Position numbers and translations under genes: made by a program. Positions 1-7,639 of a DNA stretch of 10,022 nt are shown here, one piece after another; position 1 is the stretch's first letter; every line of letters begins with the position of its first letter. The notes beneath the pieces were generated by a model. The model had not been told where the DNA came from. It worked only from the letters and a program-made list of their open reading frames with translations, and did no database searches. Source of the DNA: an uncultured Azospirillum sp. Its GTDB lineage: Bacteria; Pseudomonadota; Alphaproteobacteria; RF32; CAG-239. Where the stretch lies: positions 1 through 10,022 of the forward strand of contig CABUAP010000037.1 in assembly GCA_902489675.1 (NCBI GenBank), in the 5' to 3' direction.

Positions 1-55
1 CTATAGATAAATTTAAAGAGCCATGCTTTTTTAGTTCAGATTTAGAGGTTATTAT
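1..55 (+). promoter_or_regulatory. AT-rich leader and ribosome binding site of glgB
   Basis: This 55-nt stretch before glgB is about 25% GC, much lower than the coding sequence beside it, as expected of an upstream region. AGAGGT at 44-49 is a good Shine-Dalgarno sequence six bases before the ATG at 56 and supports that start. TATAGAT at 2-8 resembles a -10 box, but the matching -35 position would lie outside the window, so a promoter here is only a guess. No upstream gene end can be recognised. Confidence 0.4.
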
Positions 56-2254
56 ATGGAAAATTTATTATCCGACAAAGAGATGAAAGCCGTTATCGAC
101 GGCAATCACGACAATGTTTTTGCCGTATTGGGCATTCACCGTGATAAAGGCAGCAAAAGCGTGTTTATCCGCGCCTTTCAGCCGCACGCAAAATCAATCG
201 AAGTGCTGGAACGCAACGGTGTTTCCCGCGGTATGATGACGCGCTTGGATGAGCGCGGATTCTTTCAGATCAATCTGGGAGCCGGAGAAAATTTTTCTTA
301 TAAATTCAAAATCGAAAATGATAAAGGCGAATTTTATGAAGCGGAAGATATTTACCGTTTTCAGCCGACCTTAGGGGATATTGATATCTATCTCTTGGGA
401 GAAGGCAATCATCTGGAAATGTACAAGAAACTCGGCGCGCACGTTTGTGAGCAAGACGGTGTCAAAGGTGTCAGCTTTGCCGTTTGGGCGCCGAATGCCA
501 AGCGTGTTTCGGTTGTCGGCAATTTTAATAATTGGGACGGCCGTACTTGTGTCATGCGCAAATATCCGTCTTGCGGCGTGTGGGATATTTTTATCCCCGG
601 CCTGGGCGAGGGCGAAGTTTATAAATACGAAATCAAAACTCAGCAGGATTATATTTTGACCAAGTCGGATCCGGTCGGATTTTATGCCGAAAAACGTCCG
701 AACAACGCGTCAATTGTCTATGACCTTAATCACTATCGCTGGAATGACGAAGAATGGATGGCGCATCCCGATCGTCACAGCCGCCTAAACGGGCCGATGT
801 CGATTTATGAAGTGCACGCCGGTTCCTGGCGCCGCAAGGGCGAAAACGGCAGCGAGTATCTGACTTATCGCGAAATGGCCGATACCTTGGTGCCCTATGT
901 GACCAATATGGGCTTTACTCATGTCGAATTTTTGCCGTTGTCCGAGCATCCGCTGGATGCTTCCTGGGGCTATCAGGTGGTTGGGATGTTTGCGCCGACC
1001 AGTCGTTTTGGTACGCCGGACGATCTGCGCTATTTGATTGATAAGTTCCACCAATCGGGCATTGCCGTGATTATGGACTGGGTGCCGGCGCATTTCCCGA
1101 AAGACGGCCACGGCCTTTGCGAATTTGACGGCACTCATTTGTATGAACACGCCGACCCGCGTAAAGGTGAGCACAAGGATTGGGGAACCAAAATTTATAA
1201 CTATGGCCGTACCGAAGTGTTCAACTACCTGTGTACCAACGCACTCTACTGGCTGAAGGAATATCATATTGACGGGCTGCGGGTGGACGCGGTGGCTTCG
1301 ATGCTTTATCTCGACTATTCCCGCAATCCCGGCGAGTGGATCCCGAATATTTACGGCGGCAACGAAAACTTGGAGGCAATCGCCTTTTTGCGTCGGATGA
1401 ACGAACTGGTCTACGGCCTTCACCAGGGGGCTTGTACCTGTGCCGAAGAGTCTACCGCCTGGCCGATGGTTTCGCGGCCGACTTCAATGGGCGGGCTTGG
1501 ATTCGGCTACAAATGGAATATGGGCTGGATGAACGATACGTTGAAATATATCAGCAAAGATCCGGTATATCGCCAGTATCATCACGGTATGCTGACATTT
1601 GGTCTGCTCTATGCTTTTAACGAAAACTTTATTTTGCCGATTTCTCATGACGAAGTTGTCCACGGCAAAGGTTCGATGCTGTGCAAAATGCCGGGTGACG
1701 AATGGCAGAAATTTGCCAATTTGCGTGCCTATTATGGCTTTATGTATACCCATCCGGGCAAAAAACTGTTGTTTATGGGCTGCGATTTCGGTCAGGATTG
1801 GGAATGGAATTATGACGAAAGTCTGCGCTGGCATCTGCTTGATTATCCGATGTACAAGGGAATGCAGAATTGTGTCCGCGATCTGAACCTGATGTATAAA
1901 GGCAATGCGCCGCTTTATGAAGTCGATTTTGATTATCGCGGTTTTGAATGGCTGGATCATGCCAATGCGGCCGACAGCGTTATTTCTTATATCCGCAAAG
2001 GAGAAACACCGGGCGATTATCTGATTGTAATATGCAACTTTACACCGGTTGTGCGCCCCGATTATCGGGTTGGTGTGCCGGAAGACTGCGGCTATCAGGA
2101 AATATTTAACAGTGACGACAAAAATTATTGGGGCAGCGGAGTAAAAAATGACGGTGTGCGCTATGCCGAGCGGCAGGAGTGGAACGGCAAGCCTTATTCC
2201 ATCAAATTAACGCTGCCGGCATTGTCGACAGTTGTTATTAAGCCGGTACGGTAG
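56..2254 (+). CDS. glgB: 1,4-alpha-glucan branching enzyme GlgB
   Basis: This cytoplasmic GH13 enzyme cuts an alpha-1,4-glucan chain and re-attaches the piece through an alpha-1,6 bond, which creates the branches of glycogen. The 732-residue length fits full-length GlgB (E. coli has about 728). Domain order seen: an N1 module (about residues 8-105, with AVLGIH at 23-28), a CBM48 module (about 115-215, with VVGNFNNWDG at 153-162) and the GH13 barrel from about 245. Catalytic residues by motif are the nucleophile D411 in DGLRVDAV, the acid/base E464 in CAEES and the transition-state D532 in SHDEVVHGKGSM. A C-terminal beta domain ends the protein. The ATG at 56 has an AGAGGT site six bases upstream. 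It is the first gene of the visible operon, 27 nt before glgX. All key residues are intact and nothing looks broken. Confidence 0.98.
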   Translation: MENLLSDKEMKAVIDGNHDNVFAVLGIHRDKGSKSVFIRAFQPHAKSIEVLERNGVSRGMMTRLDERGFFQINLGAGENFSYKFKIENDKGEFYEAEDIYRFQPTLGDIDIYLLGEGNHLEMYKKLGAHVCEQDGVKGVSFAVWAPNAKRVSVVGNFNNWDGRTCVMRKYPSCGVWDIFIPGLGEGEVYKYEIKTQQDYILTKSDPVGFYAEKRPNNASIVYDLNHYRWNDEEWMAHPDRHSRLNGPMSIYEVHAGSWRRKGENGSEYLTYREMADTLVPYVTNMGFTHVEFLPLSEHPLDASWGYQVVGMFAPTSRFGTPDDLRYLIDKFHQSGIAVIMDWVPAHFPKDGHGLCEFDGTHLYEHADPRKGEHKDWGTKIYNYGRTEVFNYLCTNALYWLKEYHIDGLRVDAVASMLYLDYSRNPGEWIPNIYGGNENLEAIAFLRRMNELVYGLHQGACTCAEESTAWPMVSRPTSMGGLGFGYKWNMGWMNDTLKYISKDPVYRQYHHGMLTFGLLYAFNENFILPISHDEVVHGKGSMLCKMPGDEWQKFANLRAYYGFMYTHPGKKLLFMGCDFGQDWEWNYDESLRWHLLDYPMYKGMQNCVRDLNLMYKGNAPLYEVDFDYRGFEWLDHANAADSVISYIRKGETPGDYLIVICNFTPVVRPDYRVGVPEDCGYQEIFNSDDKNYWGSGVKNDGVRYAERQEWNGKPYSIKLTLPALSTVVIKPVR

Positions 2255-2281
2255 TATATTGGGGAGCCGGGAGGAAAAACG

Positions 2282-4357
2282 ATGAACAGTTTTAAAATAC
2301 AACCGGGAACGCCATATCCGCTGGGCTCCCGCTATGACGGGAAAGGCGTTAATTTTGCGCTGTTTTCCGCTCATGCGACCAAGGTAGAATTGTGCCTGTT
2401 CAATAAAAACGGTACGGAAGAAATTTCGCGGCTTGCCATTGATGTCAATGATAATAATATCTGGCATATTTATGTCCGCGGTCTCAAGCCCGGGCAGATT
2501 TACGGTTATCGTGTTTACGGCCCTTATAAACCGGAGGAAGGTCATCGTTTTAATCCCAACAAGCTGCTGTTTGATCCTTACGGCAAAAAATTAAGCGGCA
2601 AACTGATCTGGCACAAAGCGATTTTCGGCTACAATCCAGACAGTCCGGAAAAAGATTTGTCATTTAACGAATTGGACAGCGCGCCTTATGTGCCGAAATC
2701 AGTGGTAGTGGATGACCAGTTTGATTGGGAAAATGATGCGCGCCCGGCATATGGTTTTAACGAAAGTATTTTTTACGAAACCCATGTTCGCGGATATACC
2801 AAATTGCATCCGCAGGTGCCTGACCAGAATCGCGGCACTTTTCTCGGAATGTGCGCGCCGGCGGTGGTCGATTATCTGAAAAATCTGGGGATCACCGCGG
2901 TGGAGCTGCTGCCGGTTCATGCTTTTTTCGGCAACCGGCACAAAAAAGGCTTTCCCCGCGATAACTATTGGGGATATGAAAGCTGCAGCTTTTTCGCACC
3001 GGAGCAGTCTTATCTGGCCTGCGATGATTTGGATGAATTCAAAAAAATGGTGAAACTTTATCACCAAAACGGGCTGGAAGTGATTTTGGATGTGGTCTAT
3101 AACCATACGGCCGAAGGCAACCAAATGGGGCCGACACTCTGTTATCGGGGGATAGACAATGCTTCTTATTATGTTCTCAATCCGGAAAACAAGCGATATT
3201 ATTACGACAGTACCGGCTGCGGGGCATCGTTTAATGCCGAAAATCCATATGCGCTCCAGCTGATCATGGATTCGCTTCGCTATTGGGTGCAGGAAATGCA
3301 CGTTGACGGTTTTCGTTTCGATCTGGCAACCACGCTCTGCCGCAAAAAGGGCAGTTTTACCACCGAATGCGGTTTTTTATATGCGGTTCGCCAAGATCCG
3401 GTTTTAAAAAATGTTAAGCTGATTTCTGAGCCTTGGGATGTCGGTGACGGCGGCTACCAGCTGGGCGCTTTTCCGCCGGGCTGGGGCGAATGGAATGATC
3501 GTTACCGCGATGTGGTGCGCCGCTTTTGGAAAGGCGACCAATACCAAACGGCCGAGCTGGCCAGCCGGATTTCCGGTTCAAGCGATATCTTCAATTATCA
3601 TAATCGCGATATTTGGAGCAGCGTCAATTTTGTGACTGCCCATGACGGATTTTGTCTGACCGATCTTGTGAGCTATAATGTTAAGCACAATGCTGCTAAC
3701 GGCGAGGATAATCGTGACGGAACCAACGCCAATTGGAGCTGGAACTCCGGCGAAGAAGGGGAAAGCGAAAACGAGGCTGTCAATAACAACCGCTGCTGCC
3801 GGGCAAAAGCGATTATGGCAACGCTGCTTTTATCTTTCGGCACGCCGATGTTGTTTGCCGGCGACGAGTTGGGGCGCACGCAAATGGGCAACAACAATCC
3901 TTATTGCCAGGACAATGTGCTGACATGGCTGGTATGGGATGCCGTTGGTGCAAAAGAACGGCAGTTTACCGATTTTGTCCGCCGCATGATAGAGCTTCGC
4001 GGCCGATTAAAAATTTTTGATAAGAAACATTTTTTTACCGGTCGGAGTGGGGCGGACGGTATCAAGGATCTGACCTGGTACAATGAAAGCGGAAAAGAAT
4101 TTGCCGATGCCGACTGGTATGACGGCAGCCGCAAGGCCTTATCTTACTGCGTGCATCGCGACAGCCGTTTTATCCTCAGCATTATGAATGCCAATGCTGC
4201 GGAAATGAACTGGAAATTGCCGATGCTCGGCCGCGGGTTGGAATGGAACCTGCTGCTTGATACATCGGATAAGTATGTCGGCCGCAAAAAAATAGGTTCC
4301 GGCAGTGTTATCGAAGTTCCTGCATGGAGCATTTTGTTGTTTGAAATCAAAAAATAG
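2282..4357 (+). CDS. glgX: Glycogen debranching enzyme GlgX (isoamylase type)
   Basis: This GH13 enzyme hydrolyses alpha-1,6 branch points, in the family mainly short outer branches left after phosphorylase action, and releases maltooligosaccharides. An N-terminal CBM48 domain covers about residues 8-100 (GVNFALFSAHA at 22-32) and is followed by the GH13 barrel. Visible catalytic residues are the nucleophile D347 in VDGFRFDLA, the acid/base E383 in LISEPWD and the transition-state D455 in TAHDGF. The segment 384-418, with PWDVGDGGYQLG and WGEWNDRYRD, is typical of GlgX/TreX rather than pullulanase, as is GDELGRTQ near 528. At 691 residues it is within the family's range. A strong GGGAGGA site at 2269-2275 precedes the ATG. 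It lies 27 nt after glgB and 12 nt before malQ, so the three are probably co-transcribed. The exact chain-length preference cannot be read from sequence. Confidence 0.96.
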   Translation: MNSFKIQPGTPYPLGSRYDGKGVNFALFSAHATKVELCLFNKNGTEEISRLAIDVNDNNIWHIYVRGLKPGQIYGYRVYGPYKPEEGHRFNPNKLLFDPYGKKLSGKLIWHKAIFGYNPDSPEKDLSFNELDSAPYVPKSVVVDDQFDWENDARPAYGFNESIFYETHVRGYTKLHPQVPDQNRGTFLGMCAPAVVDYLKNLGITAVELLPVHAFFGNRHKKGFPRDNYWGYESCSFFAPEQSYLACDDLDEFKKMVKLYHQNGLEVILDVVYNHTAEGNQMGPTLCYRGIDNASYYVLNPENKRYYYDSTGCGASFNAENPYALQLIMDSLRYWVQEMHVDGFRFDLATTLCRKKGSFTTECGFLYAVRQDPVLKNVKLISEPWDVGDGGYQLGAFPPGWGEWNDRYRDVVRRFWKGDQYQTAELASRISGSSDIFNYHNRDIWSSVNFVTAHDGFCLTDLVSYNVKHNAANGEDNRDGTNANWSWNSGEEGESENEAVNNNRCCRAKAIMATLLLSFGTPMLFAGDELGRTQMGNNNPYCQDNVLTWLVWDAVGAKERQFTDFVRRMIELRGRLKIFDKKHFFTGRSGADGIKDLTWYNESGKEFADADWYDGSRKALSYCVHRDSRFILSIMNANAAEMNWKLPMLGRGLEWNLLLDTSDKYVGRKKIGSGSVIEVPAWSILLFEIKK

Positions 4358-4369
4358 GGGGAAAAGATC

Positions 4370-6517
4370 ATGGATGAAAAATTGCGCCAATTGGCTGATC
4401 GTCTGGGAATTGCCACATCATACACCGATTGCGGCCTGAAAGCGGCTTGCCACGAGGTTAGCGACGAAACCGTGCGTTTCTTTGCCGGTGTGTTGGGGTA
4501 TAAGGCCGGCAGCGATGATGAAATTTCCCGTTCATTACGTGCCTTGGATAACCGCCGTTGGCAGAGCGTGTTGGAGCCGGTTTATGTGGTTCCGGCTTCG
4601 CGCAAGGTGTTTGACGCCGTGGTGCCGCAAACAGATATTGACGGCGATTTTAAGCTGACACTTACCAGTCGGCAGACGAATGAAATATCGGAAGTATCTT
4701 TTGTTGTCGTCACGCTTGCCGATAGCCGCACCATTGCCAAAAAAACATACGGCCGGCTCGAAATTGAAATTACGTCGGAGTTGCCGGTTGGTTACTATGA
4801 TGTTGAATTGACGACTGCCGGCGGCACTTTTAAGACCGTGCTGGCGGTTGCGCCCGAAAAATGTTATCAGCCCGAAGGCTGGGATAAAATGCGCCTGTGG
4901 GGCTACGGCGTGCAGCTTTATGCGCTTCGCAGCCGCCGCAATTGGGGGATCGGCGATTTTACCGATCTCTATAATTTTGTCGATATTTGCCGGCATTCCG
5001 GTGCGGATATTATCGGCCTCAATCCGGTTAATGTTCTCGGTCATTGTTTTCCCGAAGAGGCCAGTCCCTATTCATCGGTCAGCCGCTTGTTTTTAAATCC
5101 GATTTATATTGATGTCGAGCAAGTGCCGGAATTTCGTCCCGAAGACCGCTATCAGGCAGAGGCGGAAATTGCGGATCTGAATGCATCGGAAACAATTGAC
5201 TACGGCCGTGTTTATCCGCTTAAGATGAAAGTATTGCAAACGCTTTATCAACGGATGAAGGAAAATCCGGGGCGGATGAAAGAATTTGACAAATTCTGCC
5301 GCCGCAAAGGTGAGGATCTGGACAATCTGGCTACATTTCAGGCGCTGTACGAAGACAAATGGCAAGATCATTGGGGCGGTTGGCGCGCTTGGGAAAAAGA
5401 ATATCGCAAACCCGGAACTGCCGCGGTAAAAAAATATCAGAAAGAGCAGGCCGAACGCCTTGAGTTTTTCAAGTTTTTGCAATTTGAAGCCGATCGTCAG
5501 CTGCAAAAAGTTTCGGCTCATGTCCGAGAAGCCGGGCTGAAAATCGGGATCTACCGCGATCTGCCGGTTGGTGTCGGTCGTGACAGCGCAGAAGTTTGGG
5601 GCGACGAAGGTCTTTATCTGCGTGACAGCGGCGCCGGCGCACCGCCGGATGTGTTCTTTCCGACCGGACAAAAGTGGAATTTGGGCGCGTTCAATCCGTT
5701 TGAATTAAAAGCTCGCGGCTATCAGCCTTTTATCAAAATTATCCGTGCTGCTGCCGAAGGGGCCGGCGCGCTGCGGCTGGATCATGTCATGAGCCTGATG
5801 CGTTTGTTTGTGATTCCCGAAGCTGCCGGCAAACCCGGAACCTATATTATGTACAATTTTGAGGATATGCTGAATATTGTTGCCATCGAAAGCCACTTAA
5901 ATCGTTGCATGATCGTCGGTGAAAGTATCGGCAATGTGCCGGATGGTTTCTTGGAAAAAATCGCTGCGAAAAATATTATGTCAATGAGCGTTCTTTGGAG
6001 TGAACGCTGGGATACCGGCTGGGGAGATTTCAAAGCACCTTACCAGTATCCGGAAAATGTGGTTGCCTCTGTCGGCACCCACGATATGCCGCCGCTCAAA
6101 ATGTGGTGGTTTGGTTATGATATTGCCCTTTTCCGCCGGTTGGGTATTATCGAAAGCGATCAGGAGATGTATGACAATTATCATAAACGCGAGGCCGATC
6201 GCTGGAAGCTCTTAAAAGCTATGGATGAAAACCAAGTCTGGCCGGAAGACAACCGCCGCCACGGCGATTATCCGTTTGGCGAAGGCTATCCCGAAGGGTT
6301 GGAAGAAGCCGTCCACCGCTTTATGGCCAAAAGCCGCGCCAAAATCTTTTTGGTGCAGCCGGAAGATGTTTTTCAGGTGGAAAAATTGCAAAATCTGCCC
6401 GGTACCGATCGTGATAAATATCCGAATTGGCGGTTGAAATTGCCGGTCAATCTGGAAGATATGGAAAACACGCTGGCATATTATCGCAATATTGCCGCCA
6501 TCAAAAAGGAAAGATAA
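4370..6517 (+). CDS. malQ: 4-alpha-glucanotransferase (amylomaltase, MalQ)
   Basis: This GH77 disproportionating enzyme moves a maltooligosaccharide segment from one alpha-1,4-glucan to another or to glucose, so short chains released by debranching can be lengthened and re-used. Its 715 residues and N-terminal extension of about 165 residues match the long E. coli-type MalQ rather than the short Thermus type. The GH77 domain starts near residue 178 with WGYGVQLYALRS and NWGIGDFTDL. Other family motifs are SPYSSVSRLFLNPIYID (232-248), IYRDLPVGVG (394-403), the nucleophile D471 in ALRLDHVMSLMRL and THD at 570-572. The acid/base is E518, but its context reads GESIGNVP where the family usually has (A/G)EDLG. 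The adjacent Asp is therefore replaced by Ser. The RBS is a G-run ending GGGGGA that overlaps the glgX stop. The gene is 12 nt after glgX and 7 nt before the HAD gene. Confidence 0.96.
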   Translation: MDEKLRQLADRLGIATSYTDCGLKAACHEVSDETVRFFAGVLGYKAGSDDEISRSLRALDNRRWQSVLEPVYVVPASRKVFDAVVPQTDIDGDFKLTLTSRQTNEISEVSFVVVTLADSRTIAKKTYGRLEIEITSELPVGYYDVELTTAGGTFKTVLAVAPEKCYQPEGWDKMRLWGYGVQLYALRSRRNWGIGDFTDLYNFVDICRHSGADIIGLNPVNVLGHCFPEEASPYSSVSRLFLNPIYIDVEQVPEFRPEDRYQAEAEIADLNASETIDYGRVYPLKMKVLQTLYQRMKENPGRMKEFDKFCRRKGEDLDNLATFQALYEDKWQDHWGGWRAWEKEYRKPGTAAVKKYQKEQAERLEFFKFLQFEADRQLQKVSAHVREAGLKIGIYRDLPVGVGRDSAEVWGDEGLYLRDSGAGAPPDVFFPTGQKWNLGAFNPFELKARGYQPFIKIIRAAAEGAGALRLDHVMSLMRLFVIPEAAGKPGTYIMYNFEDMLNIVAIESHLNRCMIVGESIGNVPDGFLEKIAAKNIMSMSVLWSERWDTGWGDFKAPYQYPENVVASVGTHDMPPLKMWWFGYDIALFRRLGIIESDQEMYDNYHKREADRWKLLKAMDENQVWPEDNRRHGDYPFGEGYPEGLEEAVHRFMAKSRAKIFLVQPEDVFQVEKLQNLPGTDRDKYPNWRLKLPVNLEDMENTLAYYRNIAAIKKER

Positions 6518-6524
6518 ACAGAGT

Positions 6525-7340
6525 ATGGATATGATCCCCGACAAACGGAAAATTAAACTGATTGCTTCCGATCTGGATGGCACGCTGCTCGATTCGCATA
6601 AGCATTTGCCGGAGGGCTTTTTGCCGCTTTTGGAAGATTTGTTGAGGCAAGGCGTTTGTTTTGTTGCCGCCAGCGGCCGCCAGTATTTTAACATTCTGGA
6701 ATATTTTGGCTCTCTGCGTGACAAAATCTGGTTTATTTCCGAGAACGGCGGTATTGTTTATCGTCAGGGAAAAAGCGTAATGGCGCAAAATATGGAGCCG
6801 CAGTTGTGGCAGCCGGCACTTGCTGCCGCCGATCTGGTCGGGCCGTCGATTCTGAGCGGCAGTAAAAGCGCTTATGTGGCTAAAAAGGATATGAAAAACG
6901 AAAAATTTGCCTGGAATGTTCACCGTTTTTTTGCCCGGGTAACCGAAGTTGAAGAGTTGATCCCCGCAGCGCTGGATGATGAAATCTGCAAAATTGCTGT
7001 GTTTGCCGAAAACGGTTCCGAAAGCGTGCTTTATCCGGGATTAAAACAATTTGCCGATCGGGCGAATGTGGTTGTGTCCGGTCCCGATTGGGTGGATGTG
7101 ATGGATACCAAAGTCAGCAAAGGCAACGCGTTGACATATATCCAACGGCAGCTGGGGATAGCACCGACCGAAACAATGGTATTCGGCGATTATCTGAATG
7201 ATGTTTCGCTGCTTGAAAACGGCAGCTATGCATATGCAATGGAAAATGCGCATCCCGAACTGAAAAAAATAGCTACCGCAATTGCACCGGCCAATGATAA
7301 GGGCGGGGTGAAAAAAGTGCTGGAAAGCATTTTTGCATAA
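6525..7340 (+). CDS. HAD-superfamily hydrolase, Cof-type (subfamily IIB) phosphatase
   Basis: This is a predicted cytoplasmic Mg-dependent phosphatase of 271 residues, the usual size for Cof/YidA-like enzymes. These act on sugar phosphates, flavin mononucleotide, pyridoxal phosphate and similar small molecules; the substrate here is unknown. All four HAD motifs are visible: DLDGT with D16 as nucleophile and D18 as acid/base, S50 in AASGRQ, K199 in KVSKGNAL, and GDYLND at 221-226. The region between about 85 and 190 would be the IIB cap. I chose the ATG at 6525 because the in-frame ATG at 6492 would add eleven basic residues, overlap malQ by 26 nt and lack an RBS; a second ATG at 6531 is also possible. 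AAGGA at 6506-6510 is a plausible though rather distant RBS. Last gene of the glycogen operon, it ends 52 nt before a terminator. Its position suggests a role in phosphosugar handling during glucan turnover, which is inference. Confidence 0.9.
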   Translation: MDMIPDKRKIKLIASDLDGTLLDSHKHLPEGFLPLLEDLLRQGVCFVAASGRQYFNILEYFGSLRDKIWFISENGGIVYRQGKSVMAQNMEPQLWQPALAAADLVGPSILSGSKSAYVAKKDMKNEKFAWNVHRFFARVTEVEELIPAALDDEICKIAVFAENGSESVLYPGLKQFADRANVVVSGPDWVDVMDTKVSKGNALTYIQRQLGIAPTETMVFGDYLNDVSLLENGSYAYAMENAHPELKKIATAIAPANDKGGVKKVLESIFA

Positions 7341-7392
7341 ATTGAACTGCAGCCGATCAGCCGGCAGGTATTTGGTACATAAGCAAACAGTA

Positions 7393-7426
7393 AAAAAATC
7401 CCTCCGATTTTATCGGGGGATTTTTT
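7393..7426. terminator. Bidirectional rho-independent terminator after the HAD gene
   Basis: The arm 7393-7407 (six A, then TCCCTCCGA) pairs with 7413-7426 (TCGGGGGA, then six T) around a five-base loop, with one bulged T at 7403. On the plus strand a GC-rich stem is followed by a T-run, 52 nt after the HAD stop codon, so it probably ends the glgB-glgX-malQ-HAD transcript. The A-run on the 5' side becomes a T-run on the other strand, so it can also act as a backup terminator for minus-strand transcription. Confidence 0.88.
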
Positions 7427-7447
7427 GTATTAATGCTTTACCGATCC

Positions 7448-7465
7448 CCCCTATTTTAATAGGGG
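7448..7465. other. Inverted repeat (hairpin) without a T-run
   Basis: CCCCTAT at 7448-7454 pairs with ATAGGGG at 7459-7465 around a four-base loop, giving a perfect seven-base-pair stem. No T-run follows on either side, so it does not look like a terminator. It could be a structural element of a read-through transcript or of a small RNA, or simply a chance palindrome. Confidence 0.45.
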
Positions 7466-7536
7466 ATGAATGCCAAGGTGTGTTGAATACTGCTTCGCGC
7501 TTTTGAGCATCATCAGCCCCCAATGGAGCTGTAAAG

Positions 7537-7561
7537 AAAAGGCACCGATCGGTGCCTTTTT
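7537..7561. terminator. Palindromic bidirectional terminator
   Basis: Bases 7537-7560 form a perfect 24-base palindrome: four A, then GGCACC, a central GATC, GGTGCC and four T; a fifth T follows at 7561. It folds into a ten-base-pair stem including the A-T pairs, with a four-base loop. The minus-strand glycosyltransferase stops at 7640, about 80 nt away, so this is its most likely terminator. Symmetry means it also stops plus-strand read-through from the glucan operon, or ends a small RNA in between. Confidence 0.88.
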
Positions 7562-7597
7562 GAAGCCCTGTGTTTTCCCGGGGAATATCTGTTTTAT

Positions 7598-7623
7598 CTT
7601 CCCCCGGATTGGAAGCTTTTTTT
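7598..7623 (+). terminator. Weak terminator-like hairpin on the plus strand
   Basis: CTTCC at 7598-7602 pairs with GGAAG at 7611-7615 around an eight-base loop, and after one C there are seven T at 7617-7623. The stem is only five base pairs, so termination strength is doubtful. If functional it would be a last barrier that keeps plus-strand transcription from running antisense into the glycosyltransferase gene. Confidence 0.35.
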
Positions 7624-7639
7624 ATGTATCGCCGGAGAT

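Larger units (their letters stand above)
7341..7639. other. Convergent intergenic region without a protein gene
   Basis: This 299-nt gap separates the 3' ends of the plus-strand glucan operon and the minus-strand envelope operon. I see no credible protein gene. It holds two strong hairpins with A-runs on one side and T-runs on the other (7393-7426 and 7537-7561), a hairpin without a T-run (7448-7465) and a weak hairpin followed by seven T (7598-7623). The roughly 110 nt between the two strong hairpins has no assigned role. No tRNA, 4.5S RNA or other family that I can recognise is present. Confidence 0.7.

Noticed and set aside
23..34. Three-codon ATG-CTT-TTT-TAG mini-frame in the glgB leader
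   Set aside because: Far too short, without RBS and without codons that would suggest attenuation.
785..1423. 212-codon open frame on the minus strand inside glgB
   Set aside because: It lies wholly antisense to the conserved catalytic part of glgB, shows no recognisable family, and is the kind of shadow frame produced by codon bias.
2699..3301. 200-codon minus-strand open frame inside glgX
   Set aside because: Antisense to the GH13 core of glgX, with no RBS or known domain.
6492..6524. Longer HAD start giving an extra MPPSKRKDKQS N-terminus
   Set aside because: It overlaps the malQ end, lacks an RBS, and the added basic residues do not belong to the HAD fold, which begins near the DLDGT motif.
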